From Wukongibacter sp050859025 (lineage in GTDB: Bacteria > Bacillota > Clostridia > Peptostreptococcales > Caminicellaceae): a DNA stretch of 64,000 nt. Position numbers and translations under genes: made by a program. The stretch spans positions 4,650,001 to 4,714,000 of the forward strand of contig NZ_CP138200.1 of NCBI RefSeq assembly GCF_050859025.1, read 5' to 3'. Positions 35,988 through 44,194 of the stretch are shown here, piece by piece. Position 1 is the first letter of the stretch; every line of letters starts with the position of its first letter. Under the pieces are notes generated by a model. The model was not told where the DNA came from. It worked only from the letters and a program-made list of their open reading frames with translations, and did not search any database.

Positions 35988-37657
35988 CTAAATCTACCTT
36001 CCTTCAATTTATTCCATACTGAACTCCCATAAAAAAGTAAATAGAAAAATCCAAGCAGCATCAAGCTGAGAAACGATAAGAGCAATGCCATTGCTGCTGC
36101 TTCTCCCATAGCACTACTAGTAATAATTTGAAATATTTGTTGAACTGCTACTTTATTCTTTGGAAGCAACAAAAATATTATAGCTCCTAATGTAGTCATT
36201 GTAGTTGCAAAGTTTTTAAAAAACGCCGAAAAAAATGCATCCCTTAACAAAGGCATCATCACAGTGAAAAAGGTTCTGATTTCGCTTGAACCTAAGTTGT
36301 ATGCAGCATTCTCCAAGTCAGGATTTAAGTGTTCAAGAAGAGCATATCCCGACCTTAATCCTATATTCATATACCTAGCTATGCATATTATATAGATAAT
36401 TATTTCAGTGCCTAGTAATATAATCGGCTTACTATTTTCAAAAATAAAACGACCAATACCCAATACTGGATATTTAAACGTAACTAAATATCCAATGCCA
36501 AATAATATTCCGGGAACTGCAGCAGGCAAGACTGCCATAAAATCTATAAAGGACCCCATAAAAAGTTTTCTGTTATGTAAAAGATAAGCAAGTAAAACTC
36601 CTATAAAGGATGCTATGATTGCTACAAAAAATGCTAATTTAATGCTATTTACAAAGGGCCAAAAACTTCTTTCTAGAACTAAATTGAAATGTTTAAGGGT
36701 AAAGGTATAATCATAACCCCACTGCTTTGTAAAAGCACCAATTATTATAAATATATATTTTAGAAAAATAAATCCAACAAAAACTACCGTAACAAAAATT
36801 AAGGTATACTTTACCAAGGGTTTTATCTCCTTATATTCAATTTCCTCTGAACCTATATCATCAGTAAAATAGGTACGCTTCTGAATATAATACCTTTGTA
36901 TTATAAATGCAAAGATACAGGGAATCAGCAAAAATATACCTGATACCGATGCAGTTTGCATATCATACAAGCCTGTAATCTGAATATATAAATCTGATGC
37001 TAAGGTTTGAAAGTTTCCCCCAATAATTAAGGGCGTACTAAAATCCGCCATTGAAGCCAAAAATACAAGAAGTGCTGTACTTGATATTTCTGGAATCATC
37101 ATAGGTAGTGTAACAGTAAAAAATACTCTCTTCTCAGAAGCTCCTAAATTACGTGCAGCTTCTTCTAAAGATATATCTAACCTTCGGATAGAGCTGGATA
37201 TCAATATATAAGCCAACGCTCCTAATCCCAAAACCTGTATGAATACAATACCCTGCCAGCCATAGGGACTCATATTTAGCCCCAATAGTTTATGGGTAAT
37301 CAGACCATTTCTTCCGAAAAGCATTATAAAAGCAATGCTTCCTACAAATGGTGGATTGATTAATGGAAGTAATGCAAGCAGCCTAAGTATCCTGCGTCCC
37401 TTAAATTTTAAACGGTTTAAAGTAAATGATGCAATAAATCCAAAGCTGGTTGCCAATAGAGTAACTACAAGGGAAACACCTAAGCTATTCCTAAGATAAT
37501 ATAATGCACTCTTTAAATTATCAGCTGTTATACCAATACTGCTTCCCGAATTGATTCCATATAATATTACATTTATTACAGGAATAAAGGCAAAATATAA
37601 TATAAAAAATATCAATACACAATATATGATTGTAGTAATGAAATTAAGTCTTTTCAA
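35978..37657 (-). CDS. Double-length ABC importer permease (FbpB/AfuB type)
   Basis: 559 residues with about twelve membrane segments in two homologous halves. Each half has a BPD-type EAA loop (LEEAARNLGASEKRVFFTV near 160 and LENAAYNLGSSEIRTFFTV near 445) that docks with the ATPase. Fused permeases like this serve Fe3+, thiamine, hexose-phosphate or aminoethylphosphonate importers. Start is a TTG with GAGGAGA upstream. Confidence 0.92.
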   Translation of the reverse strand: MKRLNFITTIIYCVLIFFILYFAFIPVINVILYGINSGSSIGITADNLKSALYYLRNSLGVSLVVTLLATSFGFIASFTLNRLKFKGRRILRLLALLPLINPPFVGSIAFIMLFGRNGLITHKLLGLNMSPYGWQGIVFIQVLGLGALAYILISSSIRRLDISLEEAARNLGASEKRVFFTVTLPMMIPEISSTALLVFLASMADFSTPLIIGGNFQTLASDLYIQITGLYDMQTASVSGIFLLIPCIFAFIIQRYYIQKRTYFTDDIGSEEIEYKEIKPLVKYTLIFVTVVFVGFIFLKYIFIIIGAFTKQWGYDYTFTLKHFNLVLERSFWPFVNSIKLAFFVAIIASFIGVLLAYLLHNRKLFMGSFIDFMAVLPAAVPGILFGIGYLVTFKYPVLGIGRFIFENSKPIILLGTEIIIYIICIARYMNIGLRSGYALLEHLNPDLENAAYNLGSSEIRTFFTVMMPLLRDAFFSAFFKNFATTMTTLGAIIFLLLPKNKVAVQQIFQIITSSAMGEAAAMALLLSFLSLMLLGFFYLLFYGSSVWNKLKEGRFSWK

Positions 37658-37685
37658 TTTTATTCTCTCCTCACCCTATATAGCG

Positions 37686-37716
37686 AAAAGCTGGTAAAGA
37701 AACTCTACCAGCTTTT
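37686..37716 (-). terminator. Partial terminator between binding-protein and permease genes
   Basis: AAAAGCTGGTA and TACCAGCTTTT form an 11-base-pair stem just after the binding-protein stop. Such sites allow more binding protein than permease from one promoter. Confidence 0.7.
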
Positions 37717-37720
37717 TTTA

Positions 37721-38812
37721 TTACTCTACGTGCTTTTTCCATTCTTCTATGGTTTCATCACGCTTTTCAGCATTAGCTTTAAAATCTGACATAAATAGTT
37801 TTATAGTTTTGATATCAACTATTCCTTCAGGTGTTTCTACATCAGTACGTGCAACTGCTGCATTACGAACTTTAGCTAGAGTTTCCATACCTCTTTTTGA
37901 AAGAAGCCAGTCAATAAAGACCTTAGCTGCATCTAAATTTTTTGTGCCTTCTACTATAGCTACTGGCTGTGGCCACCATCCAGTTCCATCCTTTGGATAA
38001 ACTAATTTTATATGTGCATTATTTTCTTCTAAATCTCTATCACCATTACTTGCATTGATACCTACAATTGCCTCTCCATTCACTACAAAACGGGCAGGAT
38101 CACTTCCCCTTGCTGTAAAGAAAGGAACTTGTCCTATAAGCTTATCAATATATCTCCATCCTTCTTCTTCACCTTTTGTCTGTAAAATAGCACTTACTAC
38201 ATTGTATGCAGTACCAGAAGATGCTGGATTTGACATAGATACCTGTCCCTTAAGGCCTTCTTGTAAAAGATCCTCCCATGTTTCTGGCATTTTTAAACCT
38301 TTTTCTTCAATTAATTGTTTATTTACAACCCAGTTAACTAAAGTCAATGAAGTTCCATGCCAATATCCTTCTTCGTCCTTCATAACATCTGCTAAAACCT
38401 CACCCTGTGATGATTTATACGCAACTAAGAGTCCACTTTGAGCAGCATTGATAAATGTATCTGCGCCTCCAGTAAACCATATATCTGCAACGCCTATACC
38501 TGATTCCTTCTCATTTTTTAATCTTTGTAGTATTTCACCATTTTTCATAGTTAAATTTTCTATCTTTATTCCTGTATCTTCTTGGAACTGATCTAGAACC
38601 GGACGAATCGTATCGGTTACACCATACATATTTAAGGTTACATCCTTCATCGCTTCAGCATCGTAATATTCTGAATACCATCCTAAATCTTCCTTTTCTT
38701 CTTGAACTTTTTCCGGTGAGCTTTCCGGAGTCACATTTTCTTCCTTTTGCCCACATCCACTAAAGGAAAAAATCATAATAGCAACCATTAATAATGCTAA
38801 AATTCTTCTCAT
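37721..38812 (-). CDS. Extracellular solute-binding lipoprotein of the Fe3+/organophosphate ABC importer
   Basis: 363 residues. A lipobox (FSGC near 17-20) is followed by a low-complexity charged linker and a type-II binding fold of the Fbp/AfuA/PhnS group (VADIWFTGGADTFINAAQSG; SNPASSGTAYNVVSA). GGAGG lies before the ATG. Fe3+-binding members use paired tyrosines to coordinate iron; I do not see a YY pair in the usual place. With a PHP phosphoesterase in the operon, a phosphorylated ligand (hexose phosphate, glycerophosphate or phosphonate) seems at least as likely as iron. Confidence 0.88.
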   Translation of the reverse strand: MRRILALLMVAIMIFSFSGCGQKEENVTPESSPEKVQEEKEDLGWYSEYYDAEAMKDVTLNMYGVTDTIRPVLDQFQEDTGIKIENLTMKNGEILQRLKNEKESGIGVADIWFTGGADTFINAAQSGLLVAYKSSQGEVLADVMKDEEGYWHGTSLTLVNWVVNKQLIEEKGLKMPETWEDLLQEGLKGQVSMSNPASSGTAYNVVSAILQTKGEEEGWRYIDKLIGQVPFFTARGSDPARFVVNGEAIVGINASNGDRDLEENNAHIKLVYPKDGTGWWPQPVAIVEGTKNLDAAKVFIDWLLSKRGMETLAKVRNAAVARTDVETPEGIVDIKTIKLFMSDFKANAEKRDETIEEWKKHVE

Positions 38813-39080
38813 ATGTATACCTCCTCTTATTTATTACATTTCTAAATCATATATATATATACATCTATTGTCAATATTTATAAATCATTATAGAAACTTA
38901 AAATATAAATAAATTCAATATAAATAAATGTTATTTGACAAAAGATAAAAGCATGATACAAAACTATATTTTAAAAAAACACACTTTATACTTTGTAACT
39001 ATGTCAAATTGAATGTCAGTAATTACACAAAAAATGTATAACTATAAAGCCATATGAAATAATAATAGCGTATAAATATT

Positions 39081-39089
39081 AAAGGAGGT
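39081..39089 (+). promoter_or_regulatory. Ribosome binding site of the putative selenoprotein
   Basis: AAAGGAGGT lies six bases before the ATG at 39096. It is a near-perfect site and shows that this short frame, interrupted by TGA, is translated on the plus strand. Confidence 0.85.
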
Positions 39090-39095
39090 ATTTTT

Positions 39096-39314
39096 ATGGA
39101 AGCTGGTGTAAGAAATAAACTAATAGGCAAGGTTGAAGAGATTAAAAGAGATGATATTATGGCACAAATTAAAATGATTGTAGATGGCTGAGGCCACTCT
39201 CCGCTTGTAACGTCCGTGATGACGAATGAGAGTTTAAAAGATGCAGGCTTTAAAGAAGGAGATACAGTTGAAGCTCTTATCAAAGCTGTTAATGTAGTTT
39301 TTATAAAACATTAA
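39096..39314 (+). CDS. TOBE/Mop-like molybdate-binding protein with in-frame TGA (putative selenocysteine)
   Basis: 72 residues if TGA at 39189-39191 is read as selenocysteine (residue 32). Before it stands MEAGVRNKLIGKVEEIKRDD, the usual Mop/TOBE start. After it, still in frame, come GHSPLVTSVMTNESLKDAGF and EGDTVEALIKAVNVVFIKH, the usual second half. The Sec would lie in the glycine-rich turn (DG-U-GHS) between the two halves. A hairpin follows the TGA (39196-39233), at a distance suited to a bacterial SECIS element. Mop proteins bind molybdate or tungstate in the cytoplasm; mobA lies about 2.8 kb away. Frame conservation on both sides argues against a dead gene. The cell's selA/B/C/D genes are outside the window. 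Confidence 0.82.
39196..39233 (+). promoter_or_regulatory. Candidate bacterial SECIS hairpin
   Basis: The outer stem ACTCTC (39196-39201) pairs with GAGAGT (39228-39233). The inner stem CGTC (39211-39214) pairs with GACG (39221-39224) and closes the six-base loop CGTGAT. The apical loop begins 23 bases after the TGA and has a G in its second position, as is usual for SelB-recognised hairpins. Confidence 0.65.
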
Positions 39315-39332
39315 TTTAATAGTTTCATCAAT

Positions 39333-39397
39333 AAAAAGGGACTGTCTTGAAAACTTTAGTCTAGTATAGCTAAGTTTTCAAAACGGTCCCTTTTTTT
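39333..39397. terminator. Bidirectional terminator between the selenoprotein gene and typA
   Basis: AAAAAGGGAC...GTCCCTTTTTTT encloses a second inner stem (TTGAAAACTT/AAGTTTTCAA). With A- and T-runs on opposite flanks it can end transcripts from both converging genes. Confidence 0.85.
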
Positions 39398-39401
39398 ATT
39401 G

Positions 39402-41219
39402 CTATTTGATCTTCCTCATTGCCTTAACTCTATCATTTTCATTTAATATCTTTTTTCTTAGTCTTATTGCATCTGGAGTTATCTCTACTAGCTCATCATC
39501 TTCTATAAATTCAAGAGCTTCTTCAAGGGTAAATATCTTTGGAGATAATAGCTTTATTGCCTCATCGGCTCCAGATGATCTTGTATTGGTTAACTTTTTA
39601 TTTTTACATGGATTAACCGTCATATCTTCTTTTCTACTATTCATACCAATAATCATACCTTCATATACATCAATAGCAGGCCCTACAAACATAACTGCTC
39701 TTTCACTCAGATTAAATAGTGAATATGCCATAGTACTACCATTTATCTGAGAAATCAAAACTCCATTGCTTCTCTTAGGAATATCCCCTTTATGACCCTC
39801 GTACCTTTCAAAGGATCTTACCAGTGTTCCTTCTCCCCTCGTATCGTTTATAAACTGACTTCGGTATCCTAATAAGCCTCTAGTCGGTACTAAAAATTCA
39901 AGTCTTGTATACCCGTTTTCTGATTCCATGTATTCCATTAGACCTTTTCTAAGATTAAGCTTAGATATTATAGTTCCAGAGTATTCATCGGGCACCAATA
40001 CAATTACCCTTTCTATAGGTTCCTGAAGCTGTCCATCTACTTTTTTCATTAACACCTCGGGTTTTGATACAGATAGCTCATAGCCTTCTCTACGCATATT
40101 TTCTAATAAAATCGATAGATGAAGTTCTCCTCTTCCCGAAACCCTATATCCATCAGAATTTTCTAGTTCTTCAACCCTAAGTCCAACATTTACTTCTAAT
40201 TCCTTCTCTAGTCTAGCTCTAATATGTCTTGTTGTAACATATTTTCCACTTTTACCGCAGAAGGGAGAATCATTTACTAAAAAGTTCATGGATAAAGTTG
40301 GCTCCTCAATTTCTATCATCTCAAGGGCATCTATCTTGTCAACATCACAAATTGTTTCACCAATAGATATATCAGCGATTCCCGATAAAACAACTATATC
40401 ACCACTACATGCTTCCTTCTTCTCTACTCTATTTAATCCTTCATATACAAATATCTTAGCAATCTTTCCATTAGCTACGCTTCCGTCCCTTTTTGAAACA
40501 GCAACCTGCTGTCCTGACCTTATTTTTCCCTTTGTTATTCTTCCAACACCTAGTCGTCCTATATATTCATCATAGGCAAGTGAAGATATTTGAAGCTGTA
40601 GGTTCTCATCGTCCTTATCGGGATAAGCTTCTACATGATCTAGTAGTAATTCAAATAGAGGCTTTAAACTATCACTATCTTCGTCCATTTCCCTTTTTGC
40701 AATACCTTCTTTTGCAATTCCATATACAATTGGAAAATCCAACTGTTCATCGTTAGCATCTAAATCTGCGAACAAATCAAAGGTCATGTCAACAACCTCT
40801 TCTGCTCTTTGGTCCTTTTTATCAATTTTATTTATAAATAAAATTGGTTTTAACCCTCTTTCCAAGGCCTTCTTTAATACAAACCTAGTCTGGGGCATAG
40901 GTCCTTCACTAGAGTCTACTAGAAGTATTGCTGTATCCACCGTCTTTATAATCCTCTCTACTTCAGAAGAAAAGTCGGCATGACCTGGAGTATCTACTAT
41001 GTTTACCTTTACATCACCATATTCTATAGCACAATTTTTAGAATATATAGTGATTCCACGCTCTCTTTCTAAATCATTACTATCCATTACACAGTCTACT
41101 ACCTCTTGATTTTCTCTAAAAACACCACTTTGGCTTAGCAGAGCATCAACCAAAGTAGATTTTCCTGCATCTACATGGGCTATTACTGCTATATTTATTA
41201 TCTTTTTCTTTTCTATCAT
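39402..41219 (-). CDS. typA: Ribosome-binding GTPase TypA/BipA
   Basis: About 605 residues from the ATG at 41219 (GGGAAGG upstream); the frame is open 12 codons more. GTPase motifs: AHVDAGKSTLVDALL, ERERGITIYSKN in switch I, VDTPGHADF, and NKIDKKD. Elongation-factor domains II, III and V follow, and then the BipA-specific C-terminal domain (TNTRSSGADEAIKL). TypA assists 50S subunit assembly and stress or cold adaptation. Normal length; stand-alone gene. Confidence 0.96.
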   Translation of the reverse strand: MIEKKKIINIAVIAHVDAGKSTLVDALLSQSGVFRENQEVVDCVMDSNDLERERGITIYSKNCAIEYGDVKVNIVDTPGHADFSSEVERIIKTVDTAILLVDSSEGPMPQTRFVLKKALERGLKPILFINKIDKKDQRAEEVVDMTFDLFADLDANDEQLDFPIVYGIAKEGIAKREMDEDSDSLKPLFELLLDHVEAYPDKDDENLQLQISSLAYDEYIGRLGVGRITKGKIRSGQQVAVSKRDGSVANGKIAKIFVYEGLNRVEKKEACSGDIVVLSGIADISIGETICDVDKIDALEMIEIEEPTLSMNFLVNDSPFCGKSGKYVTTRHIRARLEKELEVNVGLRVEELENSDGYRVSGRGELHLSILLENMRREGYELSVSKPEVLMKKVDGQLQEPIERVIVLVPDEYSGTIISKLNLRKGLMEYMESENGYTRLEFLVPTRGLLGYRSQFINDTRGEGTLVRSFERYEGHKGDIPKRSNGVLISQINGSTMAYSLFNLSERAVMFVGPAIDVYEGMIIGMNSRKEDMTVNPCKNKKLTNTRSSGADEAIKLLSPKIFTLEEALEFIEDDELVEITPDAIRLRKKILNENDRVKAMRKIK

Positions 41220-41662
41220 AATACCTTCCCTTTCAAATTGTTTGACTACAGTCATGCTGCCTAAAGCTTAAAATAAATTTTACTGAATTAATACAGGCAT
41301 CTAAATTATTTCATTGAAATTTATCACTTCTTAAAGTAGCATTACTTTATTCACGTATTCGATATTCAACTACGAAAGTAGCACTCCTATAATAGTACAC
41401 GTTATTTTGATATTAATCAATTACGTTTGTATAAAATTTTTGTTAATTCAAAATTTCTTTTTATTTAAAATGGTATTTTCTATTTTTTATATACTATATT
41501 ATTAACCACTTAAACATATTTAACCCCATGTCATTCTTCAAGTAAAGATTAACATGGGGTCTAAAACAGTGTTAATTAAATTTTAAATACCTGAATTTGA
41601 AACTATAAATTCTGAGCCATAATTAGTAAACCTTTTAGCACCTGAAGCAATTTCTTCAATAA

Positions 41663-41830
41663 TTATTTAGTTTTTACATTTCCGCAATCACTACAAGTCT
41701 TTGAATATGGATACCACTTATCAGCTTCTACAAATTCAATTCCATATAACTGACATTTATACTCAAGTTGTCTCTTAAATTCATATAAACTTTGCTGTGC
41801 TATAGCTTTAGATAAATGTTTATTCTTCAT
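41663..41830 (-). pseudogene. C-terminal remnant of an IS200/IS605-type TnpB
   Basis: A 55-codon frame whose product contains KNKHLSKAIAQQSLYEFKRQ, then YGIEFVEADKWYPYSKTCSD and CGNVKTK. These are the helix before, and first half of, the TnpB zinc-finger region (CxxC of the CxxC...CxxC pair). The RuvC core upstream is missing, apart from a frameshifted scrap that would join just before KNKHL, and the second CxxC is absent. So the gene is dead. Confidence 0.8.
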
Positions 41831-41940
41831 TATTCCACATACTTTTTAATTCTGATTTACCTACAATACATACTATTGGTTTCATAGAATCATCCTTCCA
41901 CTTTGTATTCAAACAATAATTTAACTCTTTGTACTAGACT

Positions 41941-42040
41941 TAAGGATTTTTAATATTTCATCGAATCTATTCTAACCTTCAGAACAATATAGAAATGCAG
42001 ATTTATTACATTTAGGGAAAAGATTTATCAAAAAACCCTG
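41941..42040. repeat. Family B imperfect palindrome, degenerate copy 3
   Basis: About 100 bases aligning with copies 1 and 2: TTTTTAATATTTCA at the left, CGAATCTATTCT and AGATTTATTACAT in the middle, AAGATTTATCAAAAAACCC at the right. A few bases of the left inner arm are missing and the stem is weaker. It lies next to the TnpB remnant. Confidence 0.6.
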
Positions 42041-42073
42041 CAGTAGAGATCAGTTAAGCATGTTAATTTAAAT

Positions 42074-42667
42074 TTAAAGCGATTTATCTTTATTTACAAA
42101 TTTACTGTAATCCGATGGAGTGTTTATATTCCTAAATATACCTTCAATATCCTTAAAATCCTTTAGCTCATCATAATTGACATATCTAACCTTAATCTTA
42201 GGATAGATATCTATAATTTTATAAATATTATTTTTTAAGCATCTCTCAATAGCTTCAATACATCCTTTACTATATATGGCACATAGTGGTTGAAAGTGCT
42301 GTCCAGATTTTGGAACAACTGCATCGTATCCCTCGGCTAATTCTCCTAAGTAATCAACTAATTTCTTTTTCACAAATGGCATATCACATGCTAGTACTAA
42401 GGAATGTTCATATTCTGCATTTATTAACCCTGCATGTATTCCGCTTAAAGGTCCATGACCGGGGATAATGTCTTTAACAATCTTAACACCTAAGTAATTA
42501 TATAATCCTGGTTTATTTGAAACAATTATTTTTTCCCTATAGGATGATACTTCATCTAAAATCGCCTCTATAAAGCTTTTACCTTTAACATTTAGGAAGG
42601 ATTTATTTTTGTAATTCATCCTGCTATTTTTGCCCCCCGCAAGAATAATTGCTGTTTTATCTAACAC
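42074..42667 (-). CDS. mobA: Molybdenum cofactor guanylyltransferase
   Basis: 197 residues from a GTG with AGAGGTGG upstream. The nucleotidyltransferase signature AIILAGGKNSRMNYKNKSF is at the N-terminus, and the GTP/metal region LVLACDMPFVKKKLV near 92 contains the catalytic aspartate. MobA adds GMP to molybdopterin, giving the bis-MGD cofactor used by formate dehydrogenase and related enzymes. It shows the host uses molybdenum or tungsten cofactors, which fits the Mop-like protein and the molybdopterin-binding fragment beside it. Confidence 0.92.
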   Translation of the reverse strand: MLDKTAIILAGGKNSRMNYKNKSFLNVKGKSFIEAILDEVSSYREKIIVSNKPGLYNYLGVKIVKDIIPGHGPLSGIHAGLINAEYEHSLVLACDMPFVKKKLVDYLGELAEGYDAVVPKSGQHFQPLCAIYSKGCIEAIERCLKNNIYKIIDIYPKIKVRYVNYDELKDFKDIEGIFRNINTPSDYSKFVNKDKSL

Positions 42668-42755
42668 AACACCACCTCTTTAAAAAAACTTGATTTATAT
42701 TTTTAGTTCTAATTTTTAAGATTTAAATCTTCATTTTGAGTTATTAAAAATATAG

Positions 42756-43064
42756 CTAAATTATTATTTCTACAACTTGTCCTTTTTTGAGGGCTTGTGT
42801 ATCCTTTGGTACATCAGGATATCTACATTCATCACAGTCTATACAAAACCCTCCATGTCCACAAGCCGCAATATCTCTATGACTAATCCTGTCACCAGCA
42901 AGTACCCTAGGCAAAAATAGATCGAAGCTAGTGGTTTTACAATACATTCCACTTCTCCGTTTCAAATAAAATGAAGGCACTTCCGTTTCCCAAAGTACCC
43001 CGTGGATTAATAAATCTAGACTACGTTCCTTAGACCGGAACTCTATTCCGTTATTATGATACAT
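42756..43064 (-). CDS. Short protein matching the C-terminal end of molybdopterin-binding (MoCF) proteins
   Basis: 102 residues. The stretch FDLFLPRVLAGDRISHRDIA then CGHGGFCIDCDECRYPD matches the last part of clostridial molybdopterin-binding proteins of the MoaB/MoeA type, which are normally about 340 residues. The cofactor-binding MoCF domain is absent. The gene nevertheless has its own ribosome site (AAGGA, four bases before the ATG) and a good promoter (43164-43192). The final CPFGKG motif is replaced by a different tail. It may be a decayed gene or a stand-alone domain; I cannot decide. Confidence 0.55.
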   Translation of the reverse strand: MYHNNGIEFRSKERSLDLLIHGVLWETEVPSFYLKRRSGMYCKTTSFDLFLPRVLAGDRISHRDIAACGHGGFCIDCDECRYPDVPKDTQALKKGQVVEIII

Positions 43065-43163
43065 TACGTCCTTAGGAATACATAGCTCGGAGAAACAAAG
43101 TTATAGTATTAAGTTTTCATCGAAAATGCCATTGTCTACAAGAAACGACAAATCTATACATTT

Positions 43164-43192
43164 AACATATCACTTACATCACATCTTGTCAA
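43164..43192 (-). promoter_or_regulatory. Promoter for the molybdopterin-related fragment
   Basis: Minus-strand TTGACA (43187-43192) and TATGTT (43164-43169) are 17 bases apart, leaving a leader of about 95 bases before the ATG at 43064. Confidence 0.7.
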
Positions 43193-43266
43193 CTAAATGA
43201 GCAGGTTAAAATATGAGTATAGAGCTGGGCCTAATTTGAGGAATAGAATAAAAGTCAAAATTATAT

Positions 43267-44043
43267 CTATTTTAATAGATTAGAAATCTTCCAAGCAATA
43301 GTCTTTACTTCACTCACAATTGCTTCAAACTTATCAGACCTAATTCTTGAAGTAGGTCCAGATATACTAATGGCAGCAATAACATTGTTCTCTTTATCCA
43401 GTATTGGAGCTGCTACACAGGTTAATCCTATTTCTAGCTCTTCGTTGTCTATTGCGTATCCTTTGATTCTTACATCTTCCAGTTCCTTTAACAAATCATC
43501 CCAATTACTTATAGTATTCTTTGTGTATATAGGAAGCTCCTTTGTTTTAAACTTATCCAAGACTTTTTCTGGTGAAAAAGCTAGTAGGCACTTCCCAACA
43601 GCTGAGTAATGACTTCCACTACTTGAACCAACAATAGGATTTACTCTTAAAATCTGATCTGGACTTTCTTCCTTTAAGATTAGAATGGTTCTGGGATAGT
43701 TTTGTGATGTCTTATCAAGTACTGATACATTTACTACCTCATGGAATCTTTCAAATAATTCCTTAGCATATGGTCTAATAATATGCTTTAAAGGCATTTT
43801 CTCTCCTACAAGCATACCAAGGGCATAAATCTTCATTCCCAGCCAATACTTTCCATTTTCTAAGTTTTGTTGCACAAAGCCTTTGTTTTCTAAGGTTGAT
43901 AGGGTTCTATGAACGGTACTCTTATGGAGGCCTAGAGATTTTGCAATCTCAGTTACTCCAAGTTCTTTTTGCTCGTAATACAAAAGCATTAATATATCTA
44001 GGGCTCTGTCAATCGAATTTATAATTTCTCCGTTTTTATTCAA
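43267..44043 (-). CDS. IclR-family transcriptional regulator
   Basis: 258 residues from a TTG with GAGAGGAG upstream. An N-terminal winged helix (LGVTEIAKSLGLHKSTVHRT near 30) is followed by the IclR effector domain with YSAVGKCLLAF near 145 and the typical EELEIGLTCVAAPI near 200. IclR proteins sense small carbon compounds and control nearby catabolic genes. No obvious target operon is adjacent, so its role here is open. Confidence 0.92.
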   Translation of the reverse strand: MNKNGEIINSIDRALDILMLLYYEQKELGVTEIAKSLGLHKSTVHRTLSTLENKGFVQQNLENGKYWLGMKIYALGMLVGEKMPLKHIIRPYAKELFERFHEVVNVSVLDKTSQNYPRTILILKEESPDQILRVNPIVGSSSGSHYSAVGKCLLAFSPEKVLDKFKTKELPIYTKNTISNWDDLLKELEDVRIKGYAIDNEELEIGLTCVAAPILDKENNVIAAISISGPTSRIRSDKFEAIVSEVKTIAWKISNLLK

Positions 44044-44194
44044 AGTAGTACTCCTCTCATCTTAGTTCCATATTATTTATAATCTGGACAAGCTAAATTT
44101 ACTAGTATTATCCCATAGATTTATCTTTAAATCAAAGAGATTATTAAAATTATATATATAATACACTTATAAATCTACTATTCTTAACAGGAGT

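Larger units (their letters stand above)
41256..42073. other. Intergenic region with insertion-sequence debris
   Basis: About 820 bases between typA and mobA without an intact gene. It holds a hairpin CCCCATGT...ACATGGGG (41525-41560), a TnpB C-terminal remnant (41663-41830) and a degenerate family B palindrome (41941-42040). The hairpin may be the old right end of the IS200/IS605-type element. Confidence 0.65.

Noticed and set aside
38813..39095. A molybdenum-cofactor riboswitch before the Mop-like gene
   Set aside because: The 280 bases are AT-rich with no GC-containing stems of the Moco aptamer.
39189..39191. Reading the TGA as an ordinary stop or nonsense mutation in a dying gene
   Set aside because: The downstream half is fully conserved in frame with no other damage, and a hairpin follows at SECIS distance. 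A sequencing error (TGT or TGC to TGA) cannot be excluded from sequence alone.
39023..39283. An 86-codon minus-strand frame across the selenoprotein gene
   Set aside because: It has no ribosome site or recognisable family, and it runs antisense to a plus-strand frame with strong family similarity.
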